DNA of 64,000 nt from Aliidiomarina sedimenti. GTDB taxonomy: Bacteria > Pseudomonadota > Gammaproteobacteria > Enterobacterales > Alteromonadaceae. Made by a program: the position numbers and the translations under genes. The DNA lies in assembly GCF_003986955.1 (NCBI RefSeq), contig NZ_PIPN01000002.1, positions 310,001-374,000 on the forward strand, given 5' to 3'. Under the pieces are notes generated by a model, which was not told the origin of the DNA, ran no database searches, and saw only the letters and a list, made by a program, of their open reading frames with translations. Numbering within the stretch: the first letter of the stretch is position 1; every line of letters begins with the position of its first letter. Shown here one piece after another: positions 1 to 8,324 of the stretch.

Positions 1-2365
1 CGCTTTGGCGGAATTGCTCGTCAGCCTGCATATTCACCTGATAGGTGCGGCCAAACTGATTAAAGTCATTCACATACACCGAGCCCATATAAGCCTGCAG
101 CGTCTGGAATACTTCATCCAGCGCGACGCCTTGCTGTTTAGCTTTGGTGCGGTCTATATCCAGGTCCAGTTGCGGCACATTCACCTGATAACTGGAGAAT
201 ACCCCCGCCAGCTCTGGTGTCGCCCAGGCTTTTTGCATGACCTGCGTGGTGACGTTGTACAGCTCTTCATAGCCGTGGTTCGCGCGGTCCTGTATTTGCA
301 ATCTGAAACCACCGATGGTACCCAGCCCCTGGACTGGTGGGGGTGGGAAGATAGCGATAAATGCATCTTCAATACCGGCAAATTTCTGGTTCAGTGCCGC
401 CGCTATCGCGTTACCAGACAGCTCCTCACTCTCCCGTTCATCGAACCCGTCGAGCCCGACAAATACGATTCCGGAGTTAGGGCTATTGGTAAAACCGTTA
501 ATGCTTAATCCAGGAAACGCTATCGAGTTAGCTACCCCAGGATGATCCAGGGCAATACGCGACATTTCTCTGATTACGTCGTCGGTACGCTCCAGCGAAG
601 CGGCATCCGGTAACTGGGTGAAAGCAACCAGGTATTGTTTGTCCTGACCTGGCACGTAACCGGTCGGTGTGGTTGCAAACTGCAGGCCGGTTACGCCGAC
701 CAGGGCAACATACATCACGCCAACAATGACGCCATAGCGAATAACCTTTTTCACCAGCCAGCCGTACCCGCTGGATAAGCGGGCAAAGAAGCGGTTGAAG
801 GGGTTAAACAGCCAACCGCCGAGTACTTTGTCCATGCCGCGGGTTAACACATCTTTTTTCTCGCCCGGGCCTTTTAAAAGTAATGCAGACAGCGCCGGAC
901 TCAGGGTTAGTGAGTTAATCGCCGAGATAAAAGTCGAAATAGTAATGGTTAACGCAAACTGTTTATAAAATTGCCCGGTTAACCCCGACATAAAGGCTGT
1001 CGGTATAAACACCGCCGCCAATACCAGTGTGGTCGCCACAATAGGGCCGGTCACTTCTTTCATTGCTTTTTGGCTAGCCGCCAGTGGTGACAGGCCTTCA
1101 CTGATATTACGCTCGACGTTTTCCACGACTACAATGGCGTCATCCACCACGATACCGATGGCCAATACCAAGCCGTACAAGGACAATGCATTGATCGAGA
1201 AGCCGAGCAGGTGCATAAAGGCAAAGGTACCTACCAAAGACACCGGCACAGCCACCAACGGGATAATAGAAGCCCGCCAGGTTTGTAAGAACAAGACCAC
1301 CACCAGCACCACTAACAGCACTGCTTCAAGTAAAGTTTTTACCACTGCTTCTATTGAACCGCGCACAAATACTGTCGGGTCATAGACGATGTCATAGGCT
1401 AAACCTTCCGGGAAATCGTCGGACAGCTCACTCATTCTGGCGCGCACATCATCCGAGATCTGAATAGCGTTGGAGCCGGACGCCTGAAAAATCGGCAGTG
1501 CAACGGCGTCTTTGTTATTAAGCAGCGAGCGCAATGCATAGGTCGAAGCACCCAGCTCAACCCGGGCCACGTCTTTTAACCGACTGACTTCGCCATTGGC
1601 ACCCACTTTGATAATAATATCTTCAAACTCTTCCTCGGTGGTTAAACGCCCTTTCACATTAATTAGCAGCTGAAATTCAGCATCTGCGCTAGGCTGTGCG
1701 CCGAGACTACCGGCTGCAGCCTGCTGGTTTTGCTCACGGATAGCAGCCGTAATTTGCGCCGGCGACAGGTCCAGTGCCGCTACTTTGTTCGGGTCGAGCC
1801 AGATGCGCATGCTGTAGTCGCCAGCGCCGAATAGGCGCACGGCTCCCACGCCTTCAATCCGCGCCAGCTCGTCGCGAATATTCAGCGCAGCGTAATTAGA
1901 CAGGTAGAGCATGTCATATCGGTCATCCGGCGACGTTAAATGCACCACCATGGTTAAATCCGGAGACGATTTCTCCGTCACTACGCCCAAGCGCTGCACT
2001 TCCTGTGGCAGACGCGGCATAGCTCGATCAACCCGGGCCTGAACCTGGGTTTGCGCTAAGTCGACATCGGTGCCAATGGCAAAGGTAATGGTTAAGGTCA
2101 TCCGGCCATCAGAGGTAGCCTGTGATGACATATACAGCATGCCTTCCACGCCGTTGATTTCCTGCTCCAGTGGCGAGGCGACGGTTTCTGCGATCACTCT
2201 CGGGTTTGCACCCGGGTAGTTGGCGGTCACCACCACCGTAGGCGGCACCACTTCCGGGTATTCAGTAATAGGTAGTTGCCATACGGCTATCGCACCGGTA
2301 ATAAAAAACAACAGTGAGATAACCGCGGCAAAAATGGGTCTTCTGATAAAAAACTGCGAGAACAT
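1..2365 (-). CDS. RND multidrug efflux permease, AcrB/MexB type (3' end cut off by window edge)
   Basis: Inner-membrane proton-driven pump that exports drugs and other amphiphiles together with the adaptor encoded just upstream. The N-terminus reads MFSQFFIRRPIFAAVISL, the standard first transmembrane segment of HAE1-type RND pumps. Further in are the periplasmic porter region and the TM4 motif GIVVDDAIVVVEN carrying the paired proton-relay aspartates. About 788 residues are present of a family length near 1040, so roughly the last quarter (late TM helices) lies outside the window. The ATG is 10 bp after the adaptor stop codon, so the two genes are one operon. The family is certain; substrate range cannot be read from sequence. 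Confidence 0.95.
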   Translation of the reverse strand, partial: MFSQFFIRRPIFAAVISLLFFITGAIAVWQLPITEYPEVVPPTVVVTANYPGANPRVIAETVASPLEQEINGVEGMLYMSSQATSDGRMTLTITFAIGTDVDLAQTQVQARVDRAMPRLPQEVQRLGVVTEKSSPDLTMVVHLTSPDDRYDMLYLSNYAALNIRDELARIEGVGAVRLFGAGDYSMRIWLDPNKVAALDLSPAQITAAIREQNQQAAAGSLGAQPSADAEFQLLINVKGRLTTEEEFEDIIIKVGANGEVSRLKDVARVELGASTYALRSLLNNKDAVALPIFQASGSNAIQISDDVRARMSELSDDFPEGLAYDIVYDPTVFVRGSIEAVVKTLLEAVLLVVLVVVLFLQTWRASIIPLVAVPVSLVGTFAFMHLLGFSINALSLYGLVLAIGIVVDDAIVVVENVERNISEGLSPLAASQKAMKEVTGPIVATTLVLAAVFIPTAFMSGLTGQFYKQFALTITISTFISAINSLTLSPALSALLLKGPGEKKDVLTRGMDKVLGGWLFNPFNRFFARLSSGYGWLVKKVIRYGVIVGVMYVALVGVTGLQFATTPTGYVPGQDKQYLVAFTQLPDAASLERTDDVIREMSRIALDHPGVANSIAFPGLSINGFTNSPNSGIVFVGLDGFDERESEELSGNAIAAALNQKFAGIEDAFIAIFPPPPVQGLGTIGGFRLQIQDRANHGYEELYNVTTQVMQKAWATPELAGVFSSYQVNVPQLDLDIDRTKAKQQGVALDEVFQTLQAYMGSVYVNDFNQFGRTYQVNMQADEQFRQS

Positions 2366-2375
2366 AACGCTTTCC

Positions 2376-3617
2376 TTAATCCTGATTCGCCGCACGGTCT
2401 GCCTGTGCAGTCAGTGCTGTAGTGGTTTGATCCAGCAATTCCTGCTCTTCCCGTAAATCGCTTATTTGCTCCGCGCTTGCCATGTCCACCAGCCGGGGTT
2501 CTATCTCCATATTTGGCATCACACGCTGCAGCCCGTTAACCACAATTTTGTCGGTCGGGGTTAAGCCTTCGCGCACGATGCGCAGTCCGTTCAGTTTCTC
2601 GCCCAGAGTGACTGCACGGTATTCCAGCTGGTTATCGTCATTCACCACCAGCACAAACTTGTTGTTCAAATCGGTGCCTATTGCTTTTTCGTCAATCAAA
2701 ATGCCATCGTAGCTTTCGCTGCCTGCCAGTCTGATGCGAGCAAACAGACCCGGTAACAGGTTGCTGTCGTTATTGGCGAAGCTGGCCCGGATACGGATAG
2801 TGCCGGTCTGCTGATTGACCCGGTTATCAACGAAATCAATGCTGCCGGAGTGGTTGTAACTGGTGTCACTGGCGAGCGCCATGTACACCGGATTTGCACT
2901 CGCATCGCGGGTGTCCGCCCTTTCACCGGCATCTGCCAGGCGGGCATATTTGAGGTAGCTCTGCTCGTCAACGTCAAAGTAGGCGTACATTTTGTCGGTC
3001 GACACAATGCTGGTTAGCTGACTTTGGCCGGCGTTCACGTAGTTTCCGGCGGTTACCATTGCATAGGACACCCGTCCGCTAATCGGCGCAGTGATATCGG
3101 TGTAACTAAGTTCCAGCTCGGCGCGTTGCAGCGCGGCCTCGACCGAGGCTACCGTGGCGGCGGTTTGTTGCTGACGCGCTAAACGGCTATCCAGCAATTC
3201 CGCTGAAATAGCCCGCGCGGCACTTAATGTTTCTGCCCGCTGATACTCGTTAGCGGCGTGGCTGGCGGCGCTCTGCGCAACTTGCAATTCAGCGCGCAGC
3301 CGGGCTACTTCTGCAGCAAAGGGCCGCGCGTCGATTTGCAGCAATAAGTCGCCTTGTTCCACCAGTGCCCCTTCGCTAAAGTGAACCTGCTCGATATAAC
3401 CAGATACCCGCGGTATCAGTTCCACCGTTTGTGGCGCCTGCAAACGGCCGGTGAATTCATCCCACTCGGTGATCCGCTCATAGACCACTTCTGCCACGCT
3501 CACCTGAGGGGCTGCTGGCGCCTGACTCTGGCTAGCTGCTTCCGGATTGCCACAAGCAGCCAAAATGACAGCCACGCTGCCTAACATAAAAGTTCTTACT
3601 AAGTTCGTAGTGCTCAT
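2376..3617 (-). CDS. RND efflux periplasmic adaptor lipoprotein, AcrA/MexA type
   Basis: Membrane fusion protein linking the inner-membrane RND pump to an outer-membrane channel. It has 413 residues. The N-terminus is a lipoprotein signal with lipobox LAAC (cysteine near residue 22). It is followed by the barrel-sandwich/lipoyl half (PRVSGYIEQVHFSEGALV), a long alpha-hairpin rich in Ala/Glu, the second lipoyl half (ITAPISGRV) and the beta-barrel. The C-terminal 40 residues are unusually acidic and Gln/Ala-rich. It is the first gene of the operon with the permease, divergent from the TetR gene at 4096, and is probably repressed through the palindromes at 3680-3741. No outer-membrane factor gene is adjacent. 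Confidence 0.93.
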   Translation of the reverse strand: MSTTNLVRTFMLGSVAVILAACGNPEAASQSQAPAAPQVSVAEVVYERITEWDEFTGRLQAPQTVELIPRVSGYIEQVHFSEGALVEQGDLLLQIDARPFAAEVARLRAELQVAQSAASHAANEYQRAETLSAARAISAELLDSRLARQQQTAATVASVEAALQRAELELSYTDITAPISGRVSYAMVTAGNYVNAGQSQLTSIVSTDKMYAYFDVDEQSYLKYARLADAGERADTRDASANPVYMALASDTSYNHSGSIDFVDNRVNQQTGTIRIRASFANNDSNLLPGLFARIRLAGSESYDGILIDEKAIGTDLNNKFVLVVNDDNQLEYRAVTLGEKLNGLRIVREGLTPTDKIVVNGLQRVMPNMEIEPRLVDMASAEQISDLREEQELLDQTTTALTAQADRAANQD

Positions 3618-3679
3618 GACGATTTCTCCGAGTTGTTCCTGAAAACAGCAAACGCTAAATTAAAAAACTGCTACTTGTG

Positions 3680-3691
3680 TACCGAACGGTA
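3680..3691. promoter_or_regulatory. Palindromic site A, candidate TetR operator
   Basis: TACCGAACGGTA: perfect 5-bp arms TACCG/CGGTA with a 2-bp centre, 63 bp upstream of the adaptor start. A second, one-mismatch copy starts exactly 50 bp further on. This is the arrangement expected of a repressor controlling a divergent RND/TetR pair; binding itself is inferred. Confidence 0.6.
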
Positions 3692-3700
3692 AATATATAA

Positions 3701-3717
3701 GACGGAGAAATTCCGTC
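3701..3717. repeat. Inverted repeat GACGGA-N5-TCCGTC between the two operator-like sites
   Basis: Perfect 6-bp arms around a 5-nt spacer, lying between sites A and B. It may be a binding site of different specificity or part of the pump mRNA leader. No function can be assigned. Confidence 0.5.
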
Positions 3718-3729
3718 AACTGATTTTTG

Positions 3730-3741
3730 TAACGATCGGTA
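3730..3741. promoter_or_regulatory. Palindromic site B, candidate TetR operator
   Basis: TAACGATCGGTA differs from a perfect TACCG-N2-CGGTA palindrome at a single position and is followed by AAATA, as site A is followed by AATATA. The 50-bp start-to-start distance puts both sites on about the same DNA face. Confidence 0.5.
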
Positions 3742-3978
3742 AATAAATTTTGTTATATGTAAGACGAATCCGGTCTAAAACAGATCCGCACTGCTACAGT
3801 TCAAAGTAAATACCGGGTCGGTAGGGGTACCGTCAGGCTACCTCATCAGTGTACGTAGAGAGTCGGCTATGTTTAATGCCGAATACTTGAGAGTCTTTGC
3901 CTGAAACTACAGCACGCACTTTTCGACACAAAATGGACTACCAATCCAGACTGCCAATTCCAGCGTACTAAAGTTACA

Positions 3979-4012
3979 TTTTATACTGCCTGGTATTTTA
4001 TACTGCCTGGTA
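3979..4012 (+). repeat. Tandem duplication of a 17-bp unit containing a -10-like hexamer
   Basis: TTTTATACTGCCTGGTA occurs twice head to tail (3979-3995 and 3996-4012) with no mismatch. Each copy contains TATACT, a good sigma-70 -10 element, so the duplication doubles a possible promoter element in front of the TetR gene. The rest of 3742-4095 shows no convincing open frame. Confidence 0.85.
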
Positions 4013-4019
4013 AATAATC

Positions 4020-4041
4020 CTTGCTGGACACTTGCTGGACA
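4020..4041 (+). repeat. Tandem duplication of an 11-bp unit
   Basis: CTTGCTGGACA occurs twice in direct succession (4020-4030, 4031-4041), only 7 bp after the 17-bp duplication. The unit contains TTGCTG, which could act as a -35 element for the TetR gene 55 bp downstream. Two exact short duplications side by side suggest recent slippage or selection on promoter strength. Confidence 0.85.
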
Positions 4042-4095
4042 AAGGTGGGGCGGATTGTTTACTATACAAACAGTTTTCCAAATAGGAGCTGAACA

Positions 4096-4731
4096 ATGCC
4101 ATCCGTAAAGTCATTCGCAAGTTGCACTCCTTGTATTGGTCGCCCACGCGCCTTTGATATCGACGCCGCACTTGAAAAAGCGCTGGAAGTGTTCTGGCGT
4201 AAAGGCTATGACGGCACGTCGCTAACTGATTTAACCGACGCGATGGGCATCAATAAACCCAGCTTGTATTCGGCCTTTGGCAATAAAGAACAGTTGTTTT
4301 TGAAGGCAATAGAGCTATACGAAAGTCGGCCTTGCGCTTTTTTCCTGCCCGCTCTGGAAAAACCCACTGCTTATCAGGTAGCGGAGCATATGTTATATGG
4401 CGCGGCGATGAATATGACTGACACCAACCATCCGCAAGGGTGTGTCATCGTGCATGGCGCCTTGTCCTGCAGTGAAGCAGCCTCGACGGTAAAAGAAGCG
4501 CTTCTTAGCCGCCGGGTAGAAGGCGAGCAAAAACTAAGAGAGCGTTTTAAGCAGGCCAAAACAGAAGGTGACTTACCCGCGCATGTTGACCCCGACGTGC
4601 TGGCCCGATATCTGGGAACCGTGCTGCAAGGAATGGCGATTCAAGCCAATAATGGTGCCAGCACCGACGACTTACGTCAGGTCGCCGCAATGACATTGCA
4701 GAGCTTCCCCAGAAATAATCAGATTGCCTGA
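4096..4731 (+). CDS. TetR/AcrR-family transcriptional regulator
   Basis: 211 residues. The N-terminal DNA-binding helices begin at GRPRAFDIDAALEKALEVFW and include the recognition helix in GINKPSLYSAFGNKEQLF (about residues 52-69). The rest is an all-helical ligand-binding and dimerisation domain. AGGAG sits about 8 nt before the ATG. Divergent from the RND pump, it is most likely the local repressor acting at the palindromes at 3680 and 3730. The extra residues before GRPR, including two cysteines (SCTPC), are uncommon; a redox or metal role is possible but unsupported. The ligand is unknown. Confidence 0.88.
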   Translation: MPSVKSFASCTPCIGRPRAFDIDAALEKALEVFWRKGYDGTSLTDLTDAMGINKPSLYSAFGNKEQLFLKAIELYESRPCAFFLPALEKPTAYQVAEHMLYGAAMNMTDTNHPQGCVIVHGALSCSEAASTVKEALLSRRVEGEQKLRERFKQAKTEGDLPAHVDPDVLARYLGTVLQGMAIQANNGASTDDLRQVAAMTLQSFPRNNQIA

Positions 4732-4747
4732 TACTCCACACTTATTA

Positions 4748-4780
4748 CCTATTCCTCTAATCCTGCTGTGAGAGAATAGG
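4748..4780 (+). other. Inverted repeat after the TetR gene
   Basis: CCTATTC (4748-4754) pairs with GAATAGG (4774-4780), and the stem extends with one bulge through CTCT/AGAG. No T-run follows, so it is a weak terminator at best. It could instead be an operator for the AraC-type gene that starts 54 bp later. Confidence 0.3.
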
Positions 4781-4834
4781 CAAAGCAAAGTCCGCTGATT
4801 ATACTTTGGTTATCGCTACGATGGAGAACCAAAG

Positions 4835-5734
4835 ATGACTGATGACCGCGAGTCTTTGCGCCAGAAAATGCTAGTGCCGGTGTTGAAAGCTATTGATGCA
4901 CCGGGCTTAACCAGCACCCGCATACCCGGGGTAAAACTGTACCGTAGTGACGACCTGACCACAGCCGCACCCGCTATTTATGAGCCCAACTTATGCTTAA
5001 TCCTGCAGGGGGAAAAAGAGGTGTGGCTGGGCGACGAGCTTCTGGAGTACGGTGAGCTTAGGTATCTGTTAGCGCCCGTCACATTACCGGTAACCTGCAA
5101 AATTATTACTGCGAGTAGGGATAAACCCTATCTGGCGTTAAGCGTCAGCCTGGACCTAGATGAACTGACAGATCTTGTGATTGATATGCCTCGCAAGAGC
5201 ACAACTGGGGAAACCCCCACCCGCGGTATCGCGGTTGGCGATGCTGATTTAACACTTATTACGGTTTTCCATCGACTAGTCGAACTGCTCGACTCGCCGG
5301 AGGATATTCCGGTCGTGTTACCGTTAATTAAGCGTGAGCTCTTATACCGCGTGCTGCTTAGCCCTTTAGGCAGCCGCCTGCGGGAGTTTGCGCGGGTTGA
5401 CAGTCAGGCCTATCGCATTAGTAAGGTGACCGAAATACTGCGCGCACAATATAAGCAGCCACTGCGGATTAAAGAGCTGGCCGAGGCCGCACATTTAAGT
5501 GAGTCCGGTCTGTTTCAGGCCTTCAAGGCCGTGACCTCGATGTCCCCGTTGCAGTTTCAAAAGCAACTTCGCTTAAATGAAGCCCGCCGTATTATGCTCT
5601 ACGAAGGGGCAGAAGCGTCCACCGCCAGCTACAAGGTCGGCTATGAAAGCCCTTCCCAGTTCAGCCGGGAATACAGCCGGCTATTTGGCGCGCCACCGAG
5701 AGCCGATGTGACCCGCTTCCGCCAATCGCTGTGA
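4835..5734 (+). CDS. AraC-family regulator with AraC_N domain
   Basis: 299 residues. An N-terminal AraC_N-type cupin region (about 30-190; motif YEPNLCLILQGEKEVWLG) is followed by two helix-turn-helix motifs (about 205-295) ending in YESPSQFSREYSRLFGAPP. This subfamily includes YqhC-like regulators of aldehyde or redox-enzyme genes. GGAG precedes the ATG. The neighbours are TetR upstream and a convergent GST gene 7 bp downstream. It is a clear paralogue of the regulator at 18598-19554. TATACT near 4800 may be the -10 element. The inducer is unknown. Confidence 0.88.
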   Translation: MTDDRESLRQKMLVPVLKAIDAPGLTSTRIPGVKLYRSDDLTTAAPAIYEPNLCLILQGEKEVWLGDELLEYGELRYLLAPVTLPVTCKIITASRDKPYLALSVSLDLDELTDLVIDMPRKSTTGETPTRGIAVGDADLTLITVFHRLVELLDSPEDIPVVLPLIKRELLYRVLLSPLGSRLREFARVDSQAYRISKVTEILRAQYKQPLRIKELAEAAHLSESGLFQAFKAVTSMSPLQFQKQLRLNEARRIMLYEGAEASTASYKVGYESPSQFSREYSRLFGAPPRADVTRFRQSL

Positions 5735-5741
5735 CCTCAGG

Positions 5742-6368
5742 TCATTTACTCAATTCATCATCCAGCGCAGTCGCTCGCTGCGCAGCTGGGCGGGCTTCGA
5801 TTCGCTCGACATAGCGTTTAAATGAAGGCCGCTCTTCCAGAGTTTTAAAGTGCATACCCCAGCTAATATGGCTACCTACGTACACATCGGCCGCAGTAAA
5901 CTGCTCGCCGCAAATGAAAGGCCCTTTGCTAATCGCCAGCTCAAGTGCAGCCACAATATCGTCGTGCGTACCGGAACCGATCATTTGCCGGTTTTCATCA
6001 AGGTTCCAGCCACAGGCCTTCGCAGTGGTTGCCATTTCTAGCGGCCCTGCTGCAAAGAATAACCAACGGTAGTAAGTACCACGTTCAGGGCTATCTACCG
6101 GCGGCGCCAGGTTCTTTTCTGCAAACTGATCCGCCAGATAGGCACAAATAGCAGCCGTTTCAGTGACCACAAGATCCCCATGCTGAATAGCCGGCACTTT
6201 ACCTAACGGGTTAATTTTCAGGTACTCAGGCGTCTTCATCTCACCTTTGTAATTGAGCACCTTGGTGGTGTAAGGCACACCGACCTCCTCCAGCATACGC
6301 CGGACAATACGAGCCCGGGATTCAGGGTTGGTATAAAAAATCAGTTCTTTGGTATCGTTTTGCATCAT
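5742..6368 (-). CDS. Glutathione S-transferase family protein
   Basis: Cytosolic thioltransferase-fold protein, likely conjugating or reducing electrophiles with glutathione. About 208 residues: a thioredoxin-like N-domain (NPESRARIVRRMLEEVGV, then the cis-Pro/glutathione-binding stretch GKVPAI and the ETAAI segment) and an all-helical C-domain ending in RPSFKRYVERIEARPAAQRA. The chosen ATG (MMQNDTKE) follows AGGAAGAGG. A longer frame reaches 6479, but it would run through the divergent promoter and the palindrome at 6417-6443, so it is rejected. Divergent from the WYL regulator, which probably controls it. The substrate is unknown. Confidence 0.9.
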   Translation of the reverse strand: MMQNDTKELIFYTNPESRARIVRRMLEEVGVPYTTKVLNYKGEMKTPEYLKINPLGKVPAIQHGDLVVTETAAICAYLADQFAEKNLAPPVDSPERGTYYRWLFFAAGPLEMATTAKACGWNLDENRQMIGSGTHDDIVAALELAISKGPFICGEQFTAADVYVGSHISWGMHFKTLEERPSFKRYVERIEARPAAQRATALDDELSK

Positions 6369-6416
6369 CCTCTTCCTTTTGTTGTGGGTTTTACGTCTGT
6401 TGAGAACTATATTGGC

Positions 6417-6443
6417 TATATAGGTCACTATTGGTCCTATATA
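6417..6443. promoter_or_regulatory. Palindromic operator candidate between GST and WYL regulator
   Basis: TATATAGG (6417-6424) and CCTATATA (6436-6443) form perfect 8-bp arms around 11 bp. The site lies in the 120-bp divergent gap. A related ACTATATTGG element occurs just to the left (6407-6416), and CTATTGG recurs inside the spacer. Placement suggests autoregulation by the WYL protein with co-control of the GST; this is inferred. Confidence 0.6.
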
Positions 6444-6488
6444 AAATATATTTGCGCATTTATTTTCAGACGAATGCAAAGGACAGAC

Positions 6489-7433
6489 ATGACCGGCCCG
6501 ACAACACGAGTATTAGCTTTACTGGAGTTACTGCAGTCGCACAGGCGTTTGAACGGTAGCGAGCTGGCGCAAATGCTGGGGGTAGATAAACGCACGGTCA
6601 GGCGTTACATCACCGCGCTTGAAGAGTTAGGTATTCCGGTAACCACGGAGCAAGGGCCCCATGGCGGTTACATGCTGGTCGCGGGCTATAAACTGCCACC
6701 GATGATGTTCACCCACGAGGAAACCCTCGCTCTTTCGTTAGGGCTGCTGGCCGCGAAAACACTCCAGTTTACTGATGCTTCTCCAGCCTTGAACAGTGTT
6801 CAGGCGAAGCTGGAGCGCGTTATGCCCGCGCACATTCAGGCACGGGCTCGCTCCATTACCCAACACACCAATCTGCTTTTGCCAGACGCCGGTTTACCGC
6901 AGGAGCAGTCGCTGCTCATGCCATTAATGGAAGCGGTAGAAAGTCAGCGTCGGGTACTGGTCATATATATTGGTAAAGACAAAACCCGACTGGAACGTGA
7001 GCTGGATCCCTATGGCATGCTGTATCGCCTCGGCCATTGGTATATTGGTGGCTTTTGCCACTTACGGCAGGCGCTGCGCACGTTTCGACTGGACCGACTG
7101 GCAACGGTAACAGTACTCAAAGCGACTTTCGAAAGGCCAGCCAACTACAACGCCGCCGACCATTTCAAACAAAGCCTGTGCGCGATGCCCGGCAACCTGA
7201 AGGTTCGTGTTCAATTGCACACCGATATCGACACAGCCAGCAAAGAACTAGGTTCAAATGCCATGCTGCTGCATCAGGAAGGCGACTCAATATTTATTGA
7301 AACCACGGTCGACAGCGCCTACTGGTTCGCATGGTGGCTCTCTCGCCTGCCCTTTCCCTTTACCATTATAAGCCCGCAAAGCTTAAAACAAGCTTTGCGC
7401 CAGCGCGCCGAACAGCTTCTAAGTTACTGCTAG
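6489..7433 (+). CDS. YafY-type WYL-domain transcriptional regulator
   Basis: About 314 residues. An N-terminal DeoR-like helix-turn-helix (about 1-60; LNGSELAQMLGVDKRTVRRY) is followed by GPHGGYMLVAGYKLPPMMFT and a WYL domain (about 140-220; DPYGMLYRLGHWYIGGFCH with the conserved RTFRLDRL). A WCX C-terminal extension completes the typical YafY family layout. The ATG at 6489 is preferred because AAAGGA lies 6 nt upstream; an in-frame ATG at 6474 is possible. Divergent from the GST gene across a strong palindrome, so it is probably that gene's regulator. WYL domains bind small ligands or nucleic acid; the ligand is unknown. Confidence 0.9.
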   Translation: MTGPTTRVLALLELLQSHRRLNGSELAQMLGVDKRTVRRYITALEELGIPVTTEQGPHGGYMLVAGYKLPPMMFTHEETLALSLGLLAAKTLQFTDASPALNSVQAKLERVMPAHIQARARSITQHTNLLLPDAGLPQEQSLLMPLMEAVESQRRVLVIYIGKDKTRLERELDPYGMLYRLGHWYIGGFCHLRQALRTFRLDRLATVTVLKATFERPANYNAADHFKQSLCAMPGNLKVRVQLHTDIDTASKELGSNAMLLHQEGDSIFIETTVDSAYWFAWWLSRLPFPFTIISPQSLKQALRQRAEQLLSYC

Positions 7434-7453
7434 CAGCACCATTTACTGTTTAG

Positions 7454-8290
7454 CTATTCAGGTTCTTTCGGCAATTTTCGTTTATGCATGGTCTTTTTAT
7501 AGCGGCTGGTAATGGTGTCGTACGCGGAATCACTCACCTGCTTACCTTCTAAGAAATCATCGATTTGGTCATAACTCACCCCGAGTGCATCTTCGTCGGC
7601 TTTACCCGGACTAAGACTTTCCAAATCCGCTGTTGGCGCTTTGCCTACCAACCGGTCAGCGGCGCCAAGCTCTGTTCCTATTGCACGCACCTGACGCTTT
7701 GTCAGTCCTGTCAAAGGAGCGACATCGCAGGCGCCGTCACCGTGCTTAGTGAAGAATCCGGTCACGGCCTCAGCAGCCTGGTCCGTACCCAACACCAGTC
7801 CGCCACGAGCGCCCGCGACTGCATACTGGGCGACCATTCGTTGGCGGGCCTTAATATTGCCCATATTGAAATCACGATCGTCCGCACCGCCGAATGTGAG
7901 TCCACCGGATTCCAGAGCATCGAGCAGCGCGTCGCTGGCCGGTTTTATGTTAGTGCTTAGCACCTCATCCGCATCGATAAACTGCAAGGCTAACTGAGCG
8001 TCGTCTTCATCATGCTGCTCACCATACGGCAACCGCATGGCGACGAAGCGAGCATCCTTAATGCCCTCCCGGCGTGCTTTTTTCACCGCTAACTGGGCCA
8101 GCTTGCCAGCCACAGTCGAATCAACTCCACCACTAATGCCCAGAACCAGCGTATGCTGGCCGGTGTGCTTTATTTGCTCATATAAAAAAGCAACCCGCCG
8201 TCTAACTTCCTCAATGGGATCAATTGACGGTTGAGCCCTTAATGCGGTGATAATCTGTTGCTGAATATCGTCGTTTATAGACTTATTCAC
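7454..8290 (-). CDS. nadE: NH3-dependent NAD+ synthetase
   Basis: Final step of NAD synthesis: nicotinic acid adenine dinucleotide + ATP + NH3 to NAD+. The P-loop of the N-type ATP pyrophosphatase is SGGVDS (about 53-58). Also visible are GTDQAAE, the FFTKHGDGACDVAPL motif, and the C-terminal YKKTMHKRKLPKEP typical of NadE. There is no glutaminase domain, so ammonia is the nitrogen donor. The GTG start at 8290 follows CAGGAG by 6 nt and gives 278 residues, close to E. coli NadE. An upstream ATG would add a basic, unconserved tail and overlap the neighbouring gene. Downstream of pncC on the same strand, 34 bp apart. Confidence 0.95.
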   Translation of the reverse strand: MNKSINDDIQQQIITALRAQPSIDPIEEVRRRVAFLYEQIKHTGQHTLVLGISGGVDSTVAGKLAQLAVKKARREGIKDARFVAMRLPYGEQHDEDDAQLALQFIDADEVLSTNIKPASDALLDALESGGLTFGGADDRDFNMGNIKARQRMVAQYAVAGARGGLVLGTDQAAEAVTGFFTKHGDGACDVAPLTGLTKRQVRAIGTELGAADRLVGKAPTADLESLSPGKADEDALGVSYDQIDDFLEGKQVSDSAYDTITSRYKKTMHKRKLPKEPE

Positions 8291-8324
8291 GGTTAACTCC
8301 TGTGATCTCTGCTTTCTCGGTGCT

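Noticed and set aside
1-2365. Long open frames on the plus strand opposite the RND permease
   Set aside because: The minus-strand frame encodes a full RND N-terminal region with conserved motifs; the opposite frames have no start signals or recognisable domains.
6369-6488. N-terminal extensions of the GST and WYL proteins across their shared gap
   Set aside because: Both longer frames would cover the divergent promoter and the palindrome, and each gene has a better start with a good SD downstream.
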